The translations under genes and the position numbers were made by a program. Positions 46,365 through 54,144 of a DNA stretch of 64,000 nucleotides are shown here, piece by piece. How positions within the stretch are numbered: position 1 is the first letter of the stretch; each line of letters starts with the position of its first letter. The DNA lies in the NCBI RefSeq assembly GCF_008122525.1, contig NZ_VSRV01000001.1, positions 2,480,001 to 2,544,000 of the forward strand, in the 5' to 3' direction. The notes beneath the pieces are model-generated. The model made no database searches. It was not told where the DNA came from and saw only the letters and a program-made list of their open reading frames with translations. This DNA comes from Marinomonas sp. IMCC 4694 (GTDB taxonomy: Bacteria > Pseudomonadota > Gammaproteobacteria > Pseudomonadales > Marinomonadaceae).

Positions 46365-46380
46365 GCTGCATCCATGCAGC
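46365..46380 (+). repeat. hairpin in the 3' tail of IS66
   Basis: GCTGCAT and ATGCAGC are perfect complementary arms with a CC centre, about 30 bases after the tnpC stop. It may be part of the same structured tail as 46400-46450. Confidence 0.6.
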
Positions 46381-46399
46381 CTTGAATCTTCCTGAAAAG

Positions 46400-46450
46400 A
46401 GACAGAACCTCCATCCTGGAGGCGTGGGCAAATCCGTTCGCCCTCTGTCT
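46400..46450 (+). other. three-way-junction RNA fold in the IS66 tail
   Basis: AGACAGA (46400-46406) pairs with TCTGTCT (46444-46450). Inside are two hairpins: CCTCCA-TCC-TGGAGG (46408-46422, perfect) and GGGCAA-ATCCG-TTcGCCC (46426-46443, one bulge). Together they make a compact three-way junction of 51 bases between tnpC and the right inverted repeat. No poly-T follows. Function unknown. Confidence 0.55.
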
Positions 46451-46515
46451 AATAATTAATTTACCGATATAATCCCTTCCATGCAAGCCTGATGATAAAG
46501 AAACTCTTTTTCAAG

Positions 46516-46537
46516 GTGGTGATTACCGGACGCTTAC
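46516..46537 (-). repeat. right terminal inverted repeat of IS66 element
   Basis: The reverse complement begins GTAAGCGTCCGGTAATCACC, matching the left end over the first 12 bases and most of the next ten. Confidence 0.93.
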
Positions 46538-46593
46538 TCAGAAAACACTTTAAACGCGGTTTTTAACTCCGCTATTTCTTCATCTTTTGTCAC
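46534..46593 (-). pseudogene. 5' stub of an FlrB/FleS-like sensor kinase gene
   Basis: A GTG at 46593-46591 overlaps the stop of the FleQ-like gene by one base and has GGAG 5 bases upstream. It opens MTKDEEIAELKTAFKVFSE and then meets a TAA supplied by the terminal GTAA of the IS66 element. In flagellar clusters the gene after flrA/fleQ is flrB/fleS, whose product begins with an AF.LFN-like helix. Assignment is by position and this weak similarity; the rest of the gene is not present in the window. Confidence 0.5.
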
Positions 46594-47063
46594 TAAAACT
46601 CCGATTTATCAATATTATAGCGACGCATTTTTTCAATCAGCGTAGTTCGTTGAATTTGTAAATTTTGAGCGGCTTTAGACACTACACCTTGAGTAGACAC
46701 TAGGGCCTGTCGAATCAACAACGCTTCTAAATGGCGCACATGCAAATTTAAATTCACGCCAGACAACTGAGGAAAAGTGTGCAATTGTTTGATTTCTTTC
46801 AACACCGTAGAGAGTGCTTGAGAGCGCCATGGCAAAGGACAAAGCCAGACATTGTAATCACCAATCACATCAACTTGATGGCTTAACGAAATAACTGGGA
46901 TCATCTCATCTAATTCAAAAGACTGTACCGCTGCCCCTAATATCACAAAATCGGGTAACGCAAACGCGGTCAATGAAGGGCTGTGCTCAACCCCAATAAA
47001 AGTAAGAATACTGGCCACGCTCGACTCTTCTTTGTCATCCAAACCGCATAACCAAGCCTTCAC
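46593..47063 (-). CDS. FleQ/FlrA-like regulator lacking the AAA+ domain
   Basis: 156 residues with a GTG start (AWLCGLDDKEESSVASILTFIG). The first 95 or so residues look like the N-terminal FleQ receiver-like domain. The last 55 (LHVRHLEALLIRQAL, GVVSKAAQNLQIQRTTLIEKMRRYNI) are a near-textbook FleQ/FlrA Fis-type DNA-binding end. The 230-250 residue sigma54-interacting AAA+ module that should lie between is absent, without any frame break. It could be an internally deleted flrA or a natural compact DNA-binding antagonist. It sits 93 bases after bioD. Confidence 0.75.
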   Translation of the reverse strand: MKAWLCGLDDKEESSVASILTFIGVEHSPSLTAFALPDFVILGAAVQSFELDEMIPVISLSHQVDVIGDYNVWLCPLPWRSQALSTVLKEIKQLHTFPQLSGVNLNLHVRHLEALLIRQALVSTQGVVSKAAQNLQIQRTTLIEKMRRYNIDKSEF

Positions 47064-47156
47064 ACCACTACCCCAATCTAAAAATATTGTGTCTCTATAA
47101 TGCGGTGTTAACGATGATTTTCAAGACATATCGCACACACTAAGCCAGTAAAAACT

Positions 47157-47837
47157 TTATTTTAATGCCAAAAACAGGGCATCAAACACCTCATAAGAAT
47201 CCCTCTCACTAGAGCACCATGGCAACTCACCCAATAATGGTGATGAGATCATGGCCTGTAAACTGGCAAGGTTTTCCTCATAGCAGGGCATGCGCTCAGC
47301 ACACGTATTAGCAATCCAACCGGCTAAAGACAGTCCGTCCCTTGCAATGGCCTCTACGGTAAGCATCGCGTGGTTTAAGCATCCCAATTTCATGTTCACC
47401 ACCACTATCACAGGCAACCCAAGTGATTTCGCCACATCCGATACCATTTCTCTGTCGTTAAGCGGCACACGCCAACCACCAGCGCCCTCGACCAAGGCAA
47501 AATCATGGGGCGTTAACAACGCTCCCTTTATAAACCCGTCTAAACGCGACGCCGTCACCAGACGGCCTTCTTGCAGCGCCGCAATATGAGGGGCAATGGC
47601 GGCCTCAAGTAGAATAGGGTTAACTTGCTCATACACCAAAGCAACATTGCTGGCCGCTTGAATCTGCAGGGCGTCGTCATTTCGCAGAGCGCCATTGACA
47701 AGATCGGCACCCGCCGCAATGGGCTTTAACCCCATAGACTTAAGGCCGGCGCGTTGAGCGGCTTTTAATAACCCCACCGTTACGTAGGTCTTACCAGCAT
47801 CCGTGTCGGTTCCAGTAACAAAAAAACGTTTTTTCAC
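47157..47837 (-). CDS. bioD: dethiobiotin synthetase
   Basis: 226 residues. ATP-dependent ring closure of DAPA with CO2 to dethiobiotin. The P-loop is FVTGTDTDAGKTYVTVGLL, followed by FALVEGAGGWRVPLND. VIVVVNMKLGCLNHAMLT and WIANTCAERMPCYEENL are family blocks. It is the last gene of bioBFHCD, 9 bases after bioC. Confidence 0.95.
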   Translation of the reverse strand: MKKRFFVTGTDTDAGKTYVTVGLLKAAQRAGLKSMGLKPIAAGADLVNGALRNDDALQIQAASNVALVYEQVNPILLEAAIAPHIAALQEGRLVTASRLDGFIKGALLTPHDFALVEGAGGWRVPLNDREMVSDVAKSLGLPVIVVVNMKLGCLNHAMLTVEAIARDGLSLAGWIANTCAERMPCYEENLASLQAMISSPLLGELPWCSSERDSYEVFDALFLALK

Positions 47838-47846
47838 TTATTGCTC

Positions 47847-48659
47847 CTAACGGTTAATCGGTCGTTGAACCACAACATAAGCCACCTGGTAACTCAACGG
47901 AATGCCCAGCGACGTTCGCTGTGTTTCATAGGCTCGTAAAAACGCTTTCCAAGTACTCGGTGCCAAAGTTTGACCGCCGTCTGGTGCAATAAAGCTGGCA
48001 CCTACTTTCTTTAAAGAGTGTATGGCGCTTTCAGGACAATCGAAAGGCATCTTGATGTCGGATAACTCAGACGCCAAAAGGTTCCATCCTGCACGTTTAA
48101 CACACGCCAATAATTCCGTCATAGGTAAATATCGATGTACATGCTCTTGGTCATCTAACGTACGCCAAGCCTGACGAATTTCTGGCATTGAACCTTCCGC
48201 CAAAGTAGAAAAAACAAGATACCCCCCAGGCTTAGTCACCTCATAAAGCGCCTCGAACAACCCCTTAGGATGCAAACACCACTGAACAGCGAGACTAGAA
48301 AAAACCAGATCGCACGACATAGAGCGAAAAGGTAACTGCTCGGCGTCAGCGCAAACATAATGCGTAGCATGGCGCGCTGAAGAAGAACGGCGGGCCACGT
48401 CCAACATTTTTGGGGACAAATCGAGCGCCAGCAAACAAGAAGGTGAAAGCTGATCGGATAAACGGCTAAGCGCCTGGCCTGTGCCTGTCCCCAAGTCTAA
48501 TACCACCTCAGCCGCGCCTACTGGCAACATAGTAAAAAGGCGCCTAAGCACTATTTTTTGAAAGTCAGCGTAAGCATCGTAAGACACAGCAGCACGATCA
48601 AAACGCTTGGCTAATTGCTGTTTGTAAGCAAGCGCTGGGGAATCAAGAGGGGTTAGCAT
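47847..48659 (-). CDS. bioC: malonyl-ACP O-methyltransferase BioC
   Basis: 270 residues. It methylates malonyl-ACP so that the biotin precursor can be elongated by fatty acid synthase. The SAM-binding loop is VVLDLGTGTGQALSRLS, with ALDLSPKMLDVARR and DLVFSSLAVQWC, the BioC-typical LAVQWC. The KRFDRAAVSYDAYADFQ start is characteristic. It overlaps bioH by 17 bases. Confidence 0.94.
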   Translation of the reverse strand: MLTPLDSPALAYKQQLAKRFDRAAVSYDAYADFQKIVLRRLFTMLPVGAAEVVLDLGTGTGQALSRLSDQLSPSCLLALDLSPKMLDVARRSSSARHATHYVCADAEQLPFRSMSCDLVFSSLAVQWCLHPKGLFEALYEVTKPGGYLVFSTLAEGSMPEIRQAWRTLDDQEHVHRYLPMTELLACVKRAGWNLLASELSDIKMPFDCPESAIHSLKKVGASFIAPDGGQTLAPSTWKAFLRAYETQRTSLGIPLSYQVAYVVVQRPINR

Positions 48660-49446
48660 CGATAAAATTTTCTACGTGACGCGCGCAAGCCTCTTCCTCT
48701 TCAACAAAAGGCTGATGGGCACAATGGGACAAAACAAGACATTGCTGCAATGGATTAGGGTCTGTTTGTTGTGTCATAGCCTCGGCGGAAATCAGTCCAT
48801 CTTGACCACCGAATACATGTAAATTAGGCACATCCAACAATCGCCACTCGCGACGAACGTCTAATGATTTTAACAACCTAAGACCACCCACTAACGCCGA
48901 ACGGTTTACCGTATTCAAAGGCAAAAAAGCCTGCAACTGCTTGATAAGCCCCCGCTCGTTTTGAGCACCCCTAGCTTGTAATCGGACAAAACGCTTAAGA
49001 CCTTCCTCCGGGGTTTCTTTTACTAAAGCGGCAAAGGCATCAAAATCATCAACCGACATACCCTGTGGCCAGTCTGCTCGCTGAATAAAGCTGGCCGAGG
49101 CTGACAAGGTCACCAAGCCCAACACTTGACTAGAACGACGCGCCGCAACATACACAGATACCATACCACCAAGGGACCAACCGACCCACCACGCTTGGCT
49201 AGGGGCAACATCGATCAGCTGTTCAGACAAGGCATCGATATCGTAGTTAGGCCCAATTCGAGAACGAGAGATCCATTGCTCATCTACAGAAATTCCGGGT
49301 AAATTGGCGACCACCACATAAAAACGCTGGCTCAAACGCAAAGCAAAAGAGCGCATTACTTCTTTTGGCATCGCCCAACCTGAGACCATAAAAATAGCCT
49401 GATGAGAGGCGTCTCCAAAAGCTTCAGTTTCAATACGTGATCGCAT
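48643..49446 (-). CDS. bioH: pimeloyl-ACP methyl ester esterase BioH
   Basis: 267-residue alpha/beta hydrolase. The nucleophile elbow WWVGWSLGGMVSVYVA carries the catalytic Ser, VFGGQDGLI the Asp and SHCAHQPFVEE the His. It removes the methyl group from pimeloyl-ACP methyl ester. Its place inside the bio operon between bioF and bioC supports BioH rather than another hydrolase. Confidence 0.92.
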   Translation of the reverse strand: MRSRIETEAFGDASHQAIFMVSGWAMPKEVMRSFALRLSQRFYVVVANLPGISVDEQWISRSRIGPNYDIDALSEQLIDVAPSQAWWVGWSLGGMVSVYVAARRSSQVLGLVTLSASASFIQRADWPQGMSVDDFDAFAALVKETPEEGLKRFVRLQARGAQNERGLIKQLQAFLPLNTVNRSALVGGLRLLKSLDVRREWRLLDVPNLHVFGGQDGLISAEAMTQQTDPNPLQQCLVLSHCAHQPFVEEEEACARHVENFIDANPS

Positions 49447-49458
49447 GCTATCTCTCTA

Positions 49459-50655
49459 TTACTGTGCGTTTAAAAACGTCGCGGTGAAAACCTGTTCAAG
49501 TGAATCGCATAATAACACTAAATCTGCTTCAGAGTGGGCAGCGCTTAAGGTAATTCTCAGTCGTGCTCGACCAGCCGGAACGGTGGGTGGCCGAATCGCA
49601 GTACACCAAACACCCAATGCTTTTAATTCGGCACTCATACGCAACGCTGACGCACTATCACCCACGACAATGGGCTGTATCGCCGTATTCGATGCCATCA
49701 ATTCAACTGGTAGGGCTTGAACCCTTTGACGAAAATACGCAATGTGCCGAGCCAAACGCTCACGCCTTTCCTGACCTTCATTTGATTGAATCAATCGTAA
49801 CGATGCCAAAGTCGCGCCTGCCATCGCCGGCGACATAGACGTGGTGTACACATAAGGCCGGGCAAACTGCGTAAGGTAATCGGCAATATCATGGGAAGTC
49901 GCCACAAATGCCCCTGCTGTACCAAAAGCCTTACCGAAAGTACCCACCAAAATCGGCAGGCGCCGTGCATCCAAGCCCTCGAGTGATAAACACCCACGCC
50001 CATCCTCTCCTAAACAACCTAGACCATGAGCATCATCAACCATGAATAACCAATCGTGCCGAGCCGCCAACGAAGACAAATCCGCAAGCGGTGCCACATC
50101 GCCATCCATACTGAACACCCCGTCGGTGACCAGCAACCCGGTATCCGATGATTTAACCAGTAACTTTTCCGCACTTTGCACATCATTGTGCAAATAGCGC
50201 CGCAACGGCGCTTGCGCTAACCGTGCACCATCAATTAAAGACGCATGATTTAACTTATCTTGCACAACAGGACGGTGACGATCCGCGAGTGCAGAAATCA
50301 CCCCTAGGTTTGCCATATAACCGGCACTGAATAACATGACACGCTCATAACCCAGCCAGTCGGCCAGCGCTTCTTCTAGAACCTGATGAGGACTGAGATG
50401 CCCACACACTAGATGAGAAGAACCACCGCCCACGCCGTATTGAGCGGCCGTATCACTCATCGCTTTAATCAGTATCGGATGATTCGCCAACCCCAAATAA
50501 TCGTTCGAACAAAAAGCGGTGTAGGCGTGCTGTTGAATGTGAGTATGGGGGATTTGAGGGCTGTTTAATGTGACAGTGTGGCGCATTAAGTCCAATTGGC
50601 GACGCTCTTGGAGCGCCGCCACAATCCAGCCTGGCGTATTAGACACTGGCTTCAT
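49459..50655 (-). CDS. bioF: 8-amino-7-oxononanoate synthase
   Basis: 398-residue PLP enzyme condensing pimeloyl-ACP with alanine. Visible are FCSNDYLGLANHP, GVGGGSSHLVCGHLSPHQVLEEALADW and FMVDDAHGLGCLGEDG. The PLP Lys lies in LVGTFGKAFGTAGAFV. It overlaps the bioB 3' end by 17 bases. Confidence 0.96.
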   Translation of the reverse strand: MKPVSNTPGWIVAALQERRQLDLMRHTVTLNSPQIPHTHIQQHAYTAFCSNDYLGLANHPILIKAMSDTAAQYGVGGGSSHLVCGHLSPHQVLEEALADWLGYERVMLFSAGYMANLGVISALADRHRPVVQDKLNHASLIDGARLAQAPLRRYLHNDVQSAEKLLVKSSDTGLLVTDGVFSMDGDVAPLADLSSLAARHDWLFMVDDAHGLGCLGEDGRGCLSLEGLDARRLPILVGTFGKAFGTAGAFVATSHDIADYLTQFARPYVYTTSMSPAMAGATLASLRLIQSNEGQERRERLARHIAYFRQRVQALPVELMASNTAIQPIVVGDSASALRMSAELKALGVWCTAIRPPTVPAGRARLRITLSAAHSEADLVLLCDSLEQVFTATFLNAQ

Positions 50656-51718
50656 AAAATAACTTAGATTCCGCTTGTTTCACCGCTTGCGCGGCAATGG
50701 CTTCAGCGACCACGGCATCAGAATGGGCCTCACGCTGTTCGGGTTTGATGCCTAGATTGGCAAACAAAGCCATGTCTTTATCGGCTTCGGGATTACCTGT
50801 AGTAAGTAACTTTTCGCCGTAAAAAATTGAATTAGCGCCCGCCATAAAACACAAAGCCTGAGTTTGCTCATTCATACCTTGGCGGCCTGCCGACAAACGC
50901 ACATGGGATTGTGGCATCAAAATACGCGCTACAGCAATGGTGCGAATAAATTCAAACGTGTCTAAATCATCTACATTTTCGAGCGGCGTACCCTCAACTT
51001 TAACCAGCATATTGATAGGGACACTTTCAGGGTGTGGCGCCATCTGAGACAACTGACGCAATAAGCCAACGCGATCCTTTTGCTCTTCGCCCATTCCCAT
51101 AATACCGCCGCAACACAGCTTAATCCCAGAATTGCGCACTTTTGACAGGGTGTCTAAGCGATCTTGATAAGTACGCGTTGTAATGATGCTGTCGTAAAAT
51201 TCCGCCGAGGTATCAAGATTGTGATTGTAATAGTCCAAGCCCACTTCGGATAAACGCTGCGCTTGTTCATCGTTCAAAGTGCCCAAAGTTACACAAGACT
51301 CCAGCCCTAGGGACTTAACACCCTTGATCATTTCCAACACATAGGGGAAATCTTTCTCGGAAGGATGCTTCCAAGCCGCACCCATACAAAATCGACTCGC
51401 GCCTTTTTCTTTCGCCAACGCGGCCTCTTCCAGCACTTTTTGTACTTCCATCAGCTTTTCTTTCTCAAGCTCGGTATTATAATGACCACTTTGTGGGCAA
51501 TATTTGCAATCTTCGGGACAGGCGCCCGTTTTGATCGACAATAAAGTACTCACTTGCACTTGGTTCGGGGCAAAATTTTCACGATGAACGGTTTGAGCAC
51601 GGAACATCAAATCCATAAAAGGTAAGTCAAAGAGCGCTTTAACTTCGGCCTGAGTCCAGTCAAAACGTGGCTCAGCGGCATTTGTAACAGGCATAACATT
51701 TGACGTACTTAAAGACAT
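50639..51718 (-). CDS. bioB: biotin synthase
   Basis: 359-residue radical SAM enzyme that inserts sulfur into dethiobiotin. The 4Fe-4S cysteines are in KTGACPEDCKYCPQSGHY. The sacrificial [2Fe-2S] site region is visible as SCVTLGTL and GLDYYNHNLDTS. LCCGGIMGMGE and RLSAGRQGMNEQTQALCFMAGANSIFYGEKLLT also match. It is the first gene of bioBFHCD. GAGGG lies 4 bases before the ATG. A promoter overlapped by a BirA operator is directly upstream. Confidence 0.97.
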   Translation of the reverse strand: MSLSTSNVMPVTNAAEPRFDWTQAEVKALFDLPFMDLMFRAQTVHRENFAPNQVQVSTLLSIKTGACPEDCKYCPQSGHYNTELEKEKLMEVQKVLEEAALAKEKGASRFCMGAAWKHPSEKDFPYVLEMIKGVKSLGLESCVTLGTLNDEQAQRLSEVGLDYYNHNLDTSAEFYDSIITTRTYQDRLDTLSKVRNSGIKLCCGGIMGMGEEQKDRVGLLRQLSQMAPHPESVPINMLVKVEGTPLENVDDLDTFEFIRTIAVARILMPQSHVRLSAGRQGMNEQTQALCFMAGANSIFYGEKLLTTGNPEADKDMALFANLGIKPEQREAHSDAVVAEAIAAQAVKQAESKLFYEASV

Positions 51719-51750
51719 GACACCCTCAATTCAATCGGTTTAATGGAGCA

Positions 51751-51778
51751 ATACTAATGGACTGGAAAAAACTGTCAA
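51751..51778 (-). promoter_or_regulatory. bioB promoter
   Basis: On the minus strand, TTGACA (51778-51773), a 16-base spacer and TAGTAT (51756-51751). The predicted start is near 51744, giving a leader of about 26 bases to bioB. The -35 element lies inside the BirA operator. Confidence 0.65.
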
Positions 51779-52503
51779 CCGAAAAAATAATGCAGGTTTA
51801 CAACAGATTATTTTTAAGCCGATGTTATTTGTGCGACCTCCTCTGCAAAACCCCCCTTTGCCACTACTGTCAACATGGCTTTGCTGACAACGTACAGCAT
51901 TGCCTGAAATGCAAGCGCCCCACCCACACCACCGGCCTTCTTTGTGGCCATTGCCAAACGCGACCGCCAACCTACCAGCACTGCATCGCACCGTATCGCT
52001 TTGAAGGCATTGTTAAAACCCTGATTCACCAGCTTAAATTTCATCAGGGCCATCACTACAGTCGCCCATTAACGTATTTGTTAAGTGAACACTTACTACA
52101 ACACTACGCCACACAAGTCTGGCCAGAGCAGCTTATTTACGTCCCCAGTCACCCTAAACGAATAAAAGAACGGGGCTTTTGCCAAACTCGCACACTCTCA
52201 CGACAACTGATCCGCTACCTAAAACCTAAAATTGGTAGCGCTTGCCCGTCATGGCCCGCACACAATCCACTCAAAAAAATCGTACACACCCAAGCCCAAC
52301 ACTCCCTAACACGCAAAGCGCGACTTAAAACACCCAAAAACGCGTATCAAGTAAAGGGCAACATCGCAAAACACGTTGCCTTATTTGATGACGTTATGAC
52401 CACCGGCAGCACCATAGAACATTGCGTCCAATTATTGCGTCAAGCGGGAGCTGAACGGGTCGATGTCTGGGTCATTGCCCGCACGCCCGACAAAACATTT
52501 TAA
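51757..52503 (+). CDS. comF: ComF-family phosphoribosyltransferase-like protein
   Basis: 248 residues. An N-terminal zinc-finger region (RCYLCDLLCKTPLCHYCQHGF, HCLKCKRPTH, LLCGHCQTRPP) precedes a PRTase-like domain. LIYVPSHPKRIKERGFCQT and the PRPP loop VALFDDVMTTGSTIEHCV follow. ComF/GntX proteins take part in DNA uptake or use of external DNA. The ATG at 51757 has GGAG 8 bases upstream; an in-frame ATG at 51790 is possible. It lies between bioB and bioA, and its first codons contain the BirA operator. Confidence 0.92.
   Translation: MDWKKLSTEKIMQVYNRLFLSRCYLCDLLCKTPLCHYCQHGFADNVQHCLKCKRPTHTTGLLCGHCQTRPPTYQHCIAPYRFEGIVKTLIHQLKFHQGHHYSRPLTYLLSEHLLQHYATQVWPEQLIYVPSHPKRIKERGFCQTRTLSRQLIRYLKPKIGSACPSWPAHNPLKKIVHTQAQHSLTRKARLKTPKNAYQVKGNIAKHVALFDDVMTTGSTIEHCVQLLRQAGAERVDVWVIARTPDKTF
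51772..51803 (-). promoter_or_regulatory. BirA (biotin repressor) operator
   Basis: Minus strand TTGTAAACC, 14 bases, GGTTGACAG. The first half matches the proteobacterial BirA consensus TTGTAAACC perfectly; the second matches GGTTTACAA at 7 of 9; N14 is an allowed spacing. It covers the -35 of the bioB promoter and lies within codons 6-16 of comF. Confidence 0.75.
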
Positions 52504-52626
52504 ACCATAACGATAAGCCCATTCTGGTCATTCAGGCACGCATTGTTTAGTATGCCGAGCACCGTAGCGTTGCTTATGTCGTGAACACACAAAAAGCAAT
52601 ACCATGAATGAACAAGAGCTAACACC

Positions 52627-53913
52627 ATGAAAACGTCCGATGACTACCTCGCACTAGACAAACAATTGCTCTGGCATCCTTATACTTCCATGAGCCATCC
52701 AAGCCCCCATTATTTGGTCGAAAGCGCTGCTGGCTGCAGCATCACCCTCAGCGATGGGCGCACGCTGATTGATGGTATGTCTTCTTGGTGGAGCGTGGTT
52801 CATGGCTATAATCACCCAGACATGAATCAGGCCATTCAAACGCAATTAACGCAATTCTCACACGTGATGTTTGGTGGATTCACCCACAAACCCGCTATTG
52901 AGCTGGCCGAAAAGCTCATTGCGATGACACCTAACATGCTACAGCGAGTTTTCTTTTCCGATTCTGGCTCCGTCTCTGTTGAAGTCGCTTTAAAAATGGC
53001 CATTCAATACTGGAACACGCAAGGCAAACCCACCAAGCAATTCTTTGTCAGCCCCAAAAGTGGTTATCATGGAGATACCTTTGCTGCTATGTCCGTATGC
53101 GACCCCGACAACGGAATGCACAGTTTATTCAGCCATGCCTTAATTCAGCAGCTCTTTGTTTCGCCGCCGCCCGCTGGCTTTAATGAGCCCATTAACACCG
53201 ACTACCTCGATGAAATCCGTACTGTCTTTGAACAACATCATGACAGCATTGCCGGATTTATCATCGAACCTGTCGTACAAAATGCAGGCGGCATGCGATT
53301 CTATAATCCCGAGTATTTAAATCAGCTACGAGTCTTATGCGACGAGTTTGATGTTCTGTTGATTTTTGATGAAATCGCCACAGGGTTTGGTCGAACGGGC
53401 AAACCCTTCGCCACCGACCACACGACTATTTGCCCAGACATTCTGTGTCTAGGCAAAGCACTTACAGGGGGCTACATGACCCTAGCGGCGACACTCACCA
53501 ATGATAAAGTAGCGCTGGGCATTAGCCACGATGGCGGTGTTTTTATGCATGGCCCAACGTTTATGGGCAACCCGCTTGCCTGCGCCGCAGCCAATGCCAG
53601 CCTAACTTTGTTAGACGGTTATGATATTCCAGAAAAAATCACCCAATTGGAAACATGGATGAAAAACGCTTTAATGCCGTGCCAACAGCTCGAACAAGTA
53701 AAAGACGTGCGCTGCTTGGGAGGAATTGGGGTGGTTGAACTGAAAAAACCGGTGGACTTGCAAACTATTCAGCCAAAATTCGTTGATTTGGGCGTATGGG
53801 TACGACCTTTTGGAAAATTGATATATCTGATGCCCCCTTACATCATAAGTCAGGAGCACATTCAACTCCTTGGCAAAGCCATTTACCAAGTCGTGAGCGA
53901 AGAAGCCATTTAG
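52627..53913 (+). CDS. bioA: adenosylmethionine-8-amino-7-oxononanoate aminotransferase
   Basis: 428-residue class III aminotransferase using SAM as amino donor. Features are LLWHPYTSMSHPSPHYLVESAAG at the start, DGMSSWWSVVHGYNHP, LLIFDEIATGFGRTGKPFA, and the PLP Lys in DILCLGKALTGGYMTLAA. The ribosome site is weak, and an 8-codon ORF at 52603 overlaps the start (ATGA). No BirA box was seen in the 123-base gap after comF, so control may depend on read-through from comF. Confidence 0.96.
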   Translation: MKTSDDYLALDKQLLWHPYTSMSHPSPHYLVESAAGCSITLSDGRTLIDGMSSWWSVVHGYNHPDMNQAIQTQLTQFSHVMFGGFTHKPAIELAEKLIAMTPNMLQRVFFSDSGSVSVEVALKMAIQYWNTQGKPTKQFFVSPKSGYHGDTFAAMSVCDPDNGMHSLFSHALIQQLFVSPPPAGFNEPINTDYLDEIRTVFEQHHDSIAGFIIEPVVQNAGGMRFYNPEYLNQLRVLCDEFDVLLIFDEIATGFGRTGKPFATDHTTICPDILCLGKALTGGYMTLAATLTNDKVALGISHDGGVFMHGPTFMGNPLACAAANASLTLLDGYDIPEKITQLETWMKNALMPCQQLEQVKDVRCLGGIGVVELKKPVDLQTIQPKFVDLGVWVRPFGKLIYLMPPYIISQEHIQLLGKAIYQVVSEEAI

Positions 53914-54037
53914 ACATAAAATCAAACCATCACAATAAACGCACAACACAACCAAGGAAAAACAATACATAAGTTGATTTTAGGAGCACGCACGAAATCA
54001 AACCCGGTGAGGCTACTTGTTTAGACCTATGTCCACT

Positions 54038-54071
54038 GTCGGATTAAGCCTAATGTCTCGCCTAATCCGAC
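54038..54071. repeat. inverted repeat between convergent bioA and chemoreceptor genes
   Basis: GTCGGATTA (54038-54046) and TAATCCGAC (54063-54071) are perfect 9-bp arms with a 16-base loop. Its place between two gene ends suggests a terminator, although no T-run follows. The rest of the 231-base gap shows nothing. Confidence 0.5.
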
Positions 54072-54144
54072 CACAAAGACCGCGACAAACATGTTGTCGA
54101 GATGAACGCAAAACGCTTAGAAAGCCCTTTAATTCGTTGGAGAC

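Larger units (their letters stand above)
44288..46537 (+). mobile_element. IS66-family insertion sequence, 2250 bp
   Basis: Terminal inverted repeats begin GTAAGCGTCCGG at both ends (12 of 12, about 18 of 22 overall), the classical IS66 terminus. It contains tnpB and a full-length tnpC but no tnpA: only 82 bases lie before tnpB. The 8-base flanks are CCACAAAA (44280-44287) and TCAGAAAA (46538-46545), not a clean duplication, and the two sides belong to different genes. Confidence 0.95.

Noticed and set aside
44280..46545. 6-of-8 similarity of the IS66 flanks as a mutated target duplication
   Set aside because: Four of the matches are a run of A, and the two flanks belong to different genes, so a simple insertion with later mutations does not explain the junction.
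52603..52629. 8-codon ORF overlapping the bioA start
   Set aside because: No ribosome site precedes it; it is probably chance, though coupling with bioA cannot be excluded.
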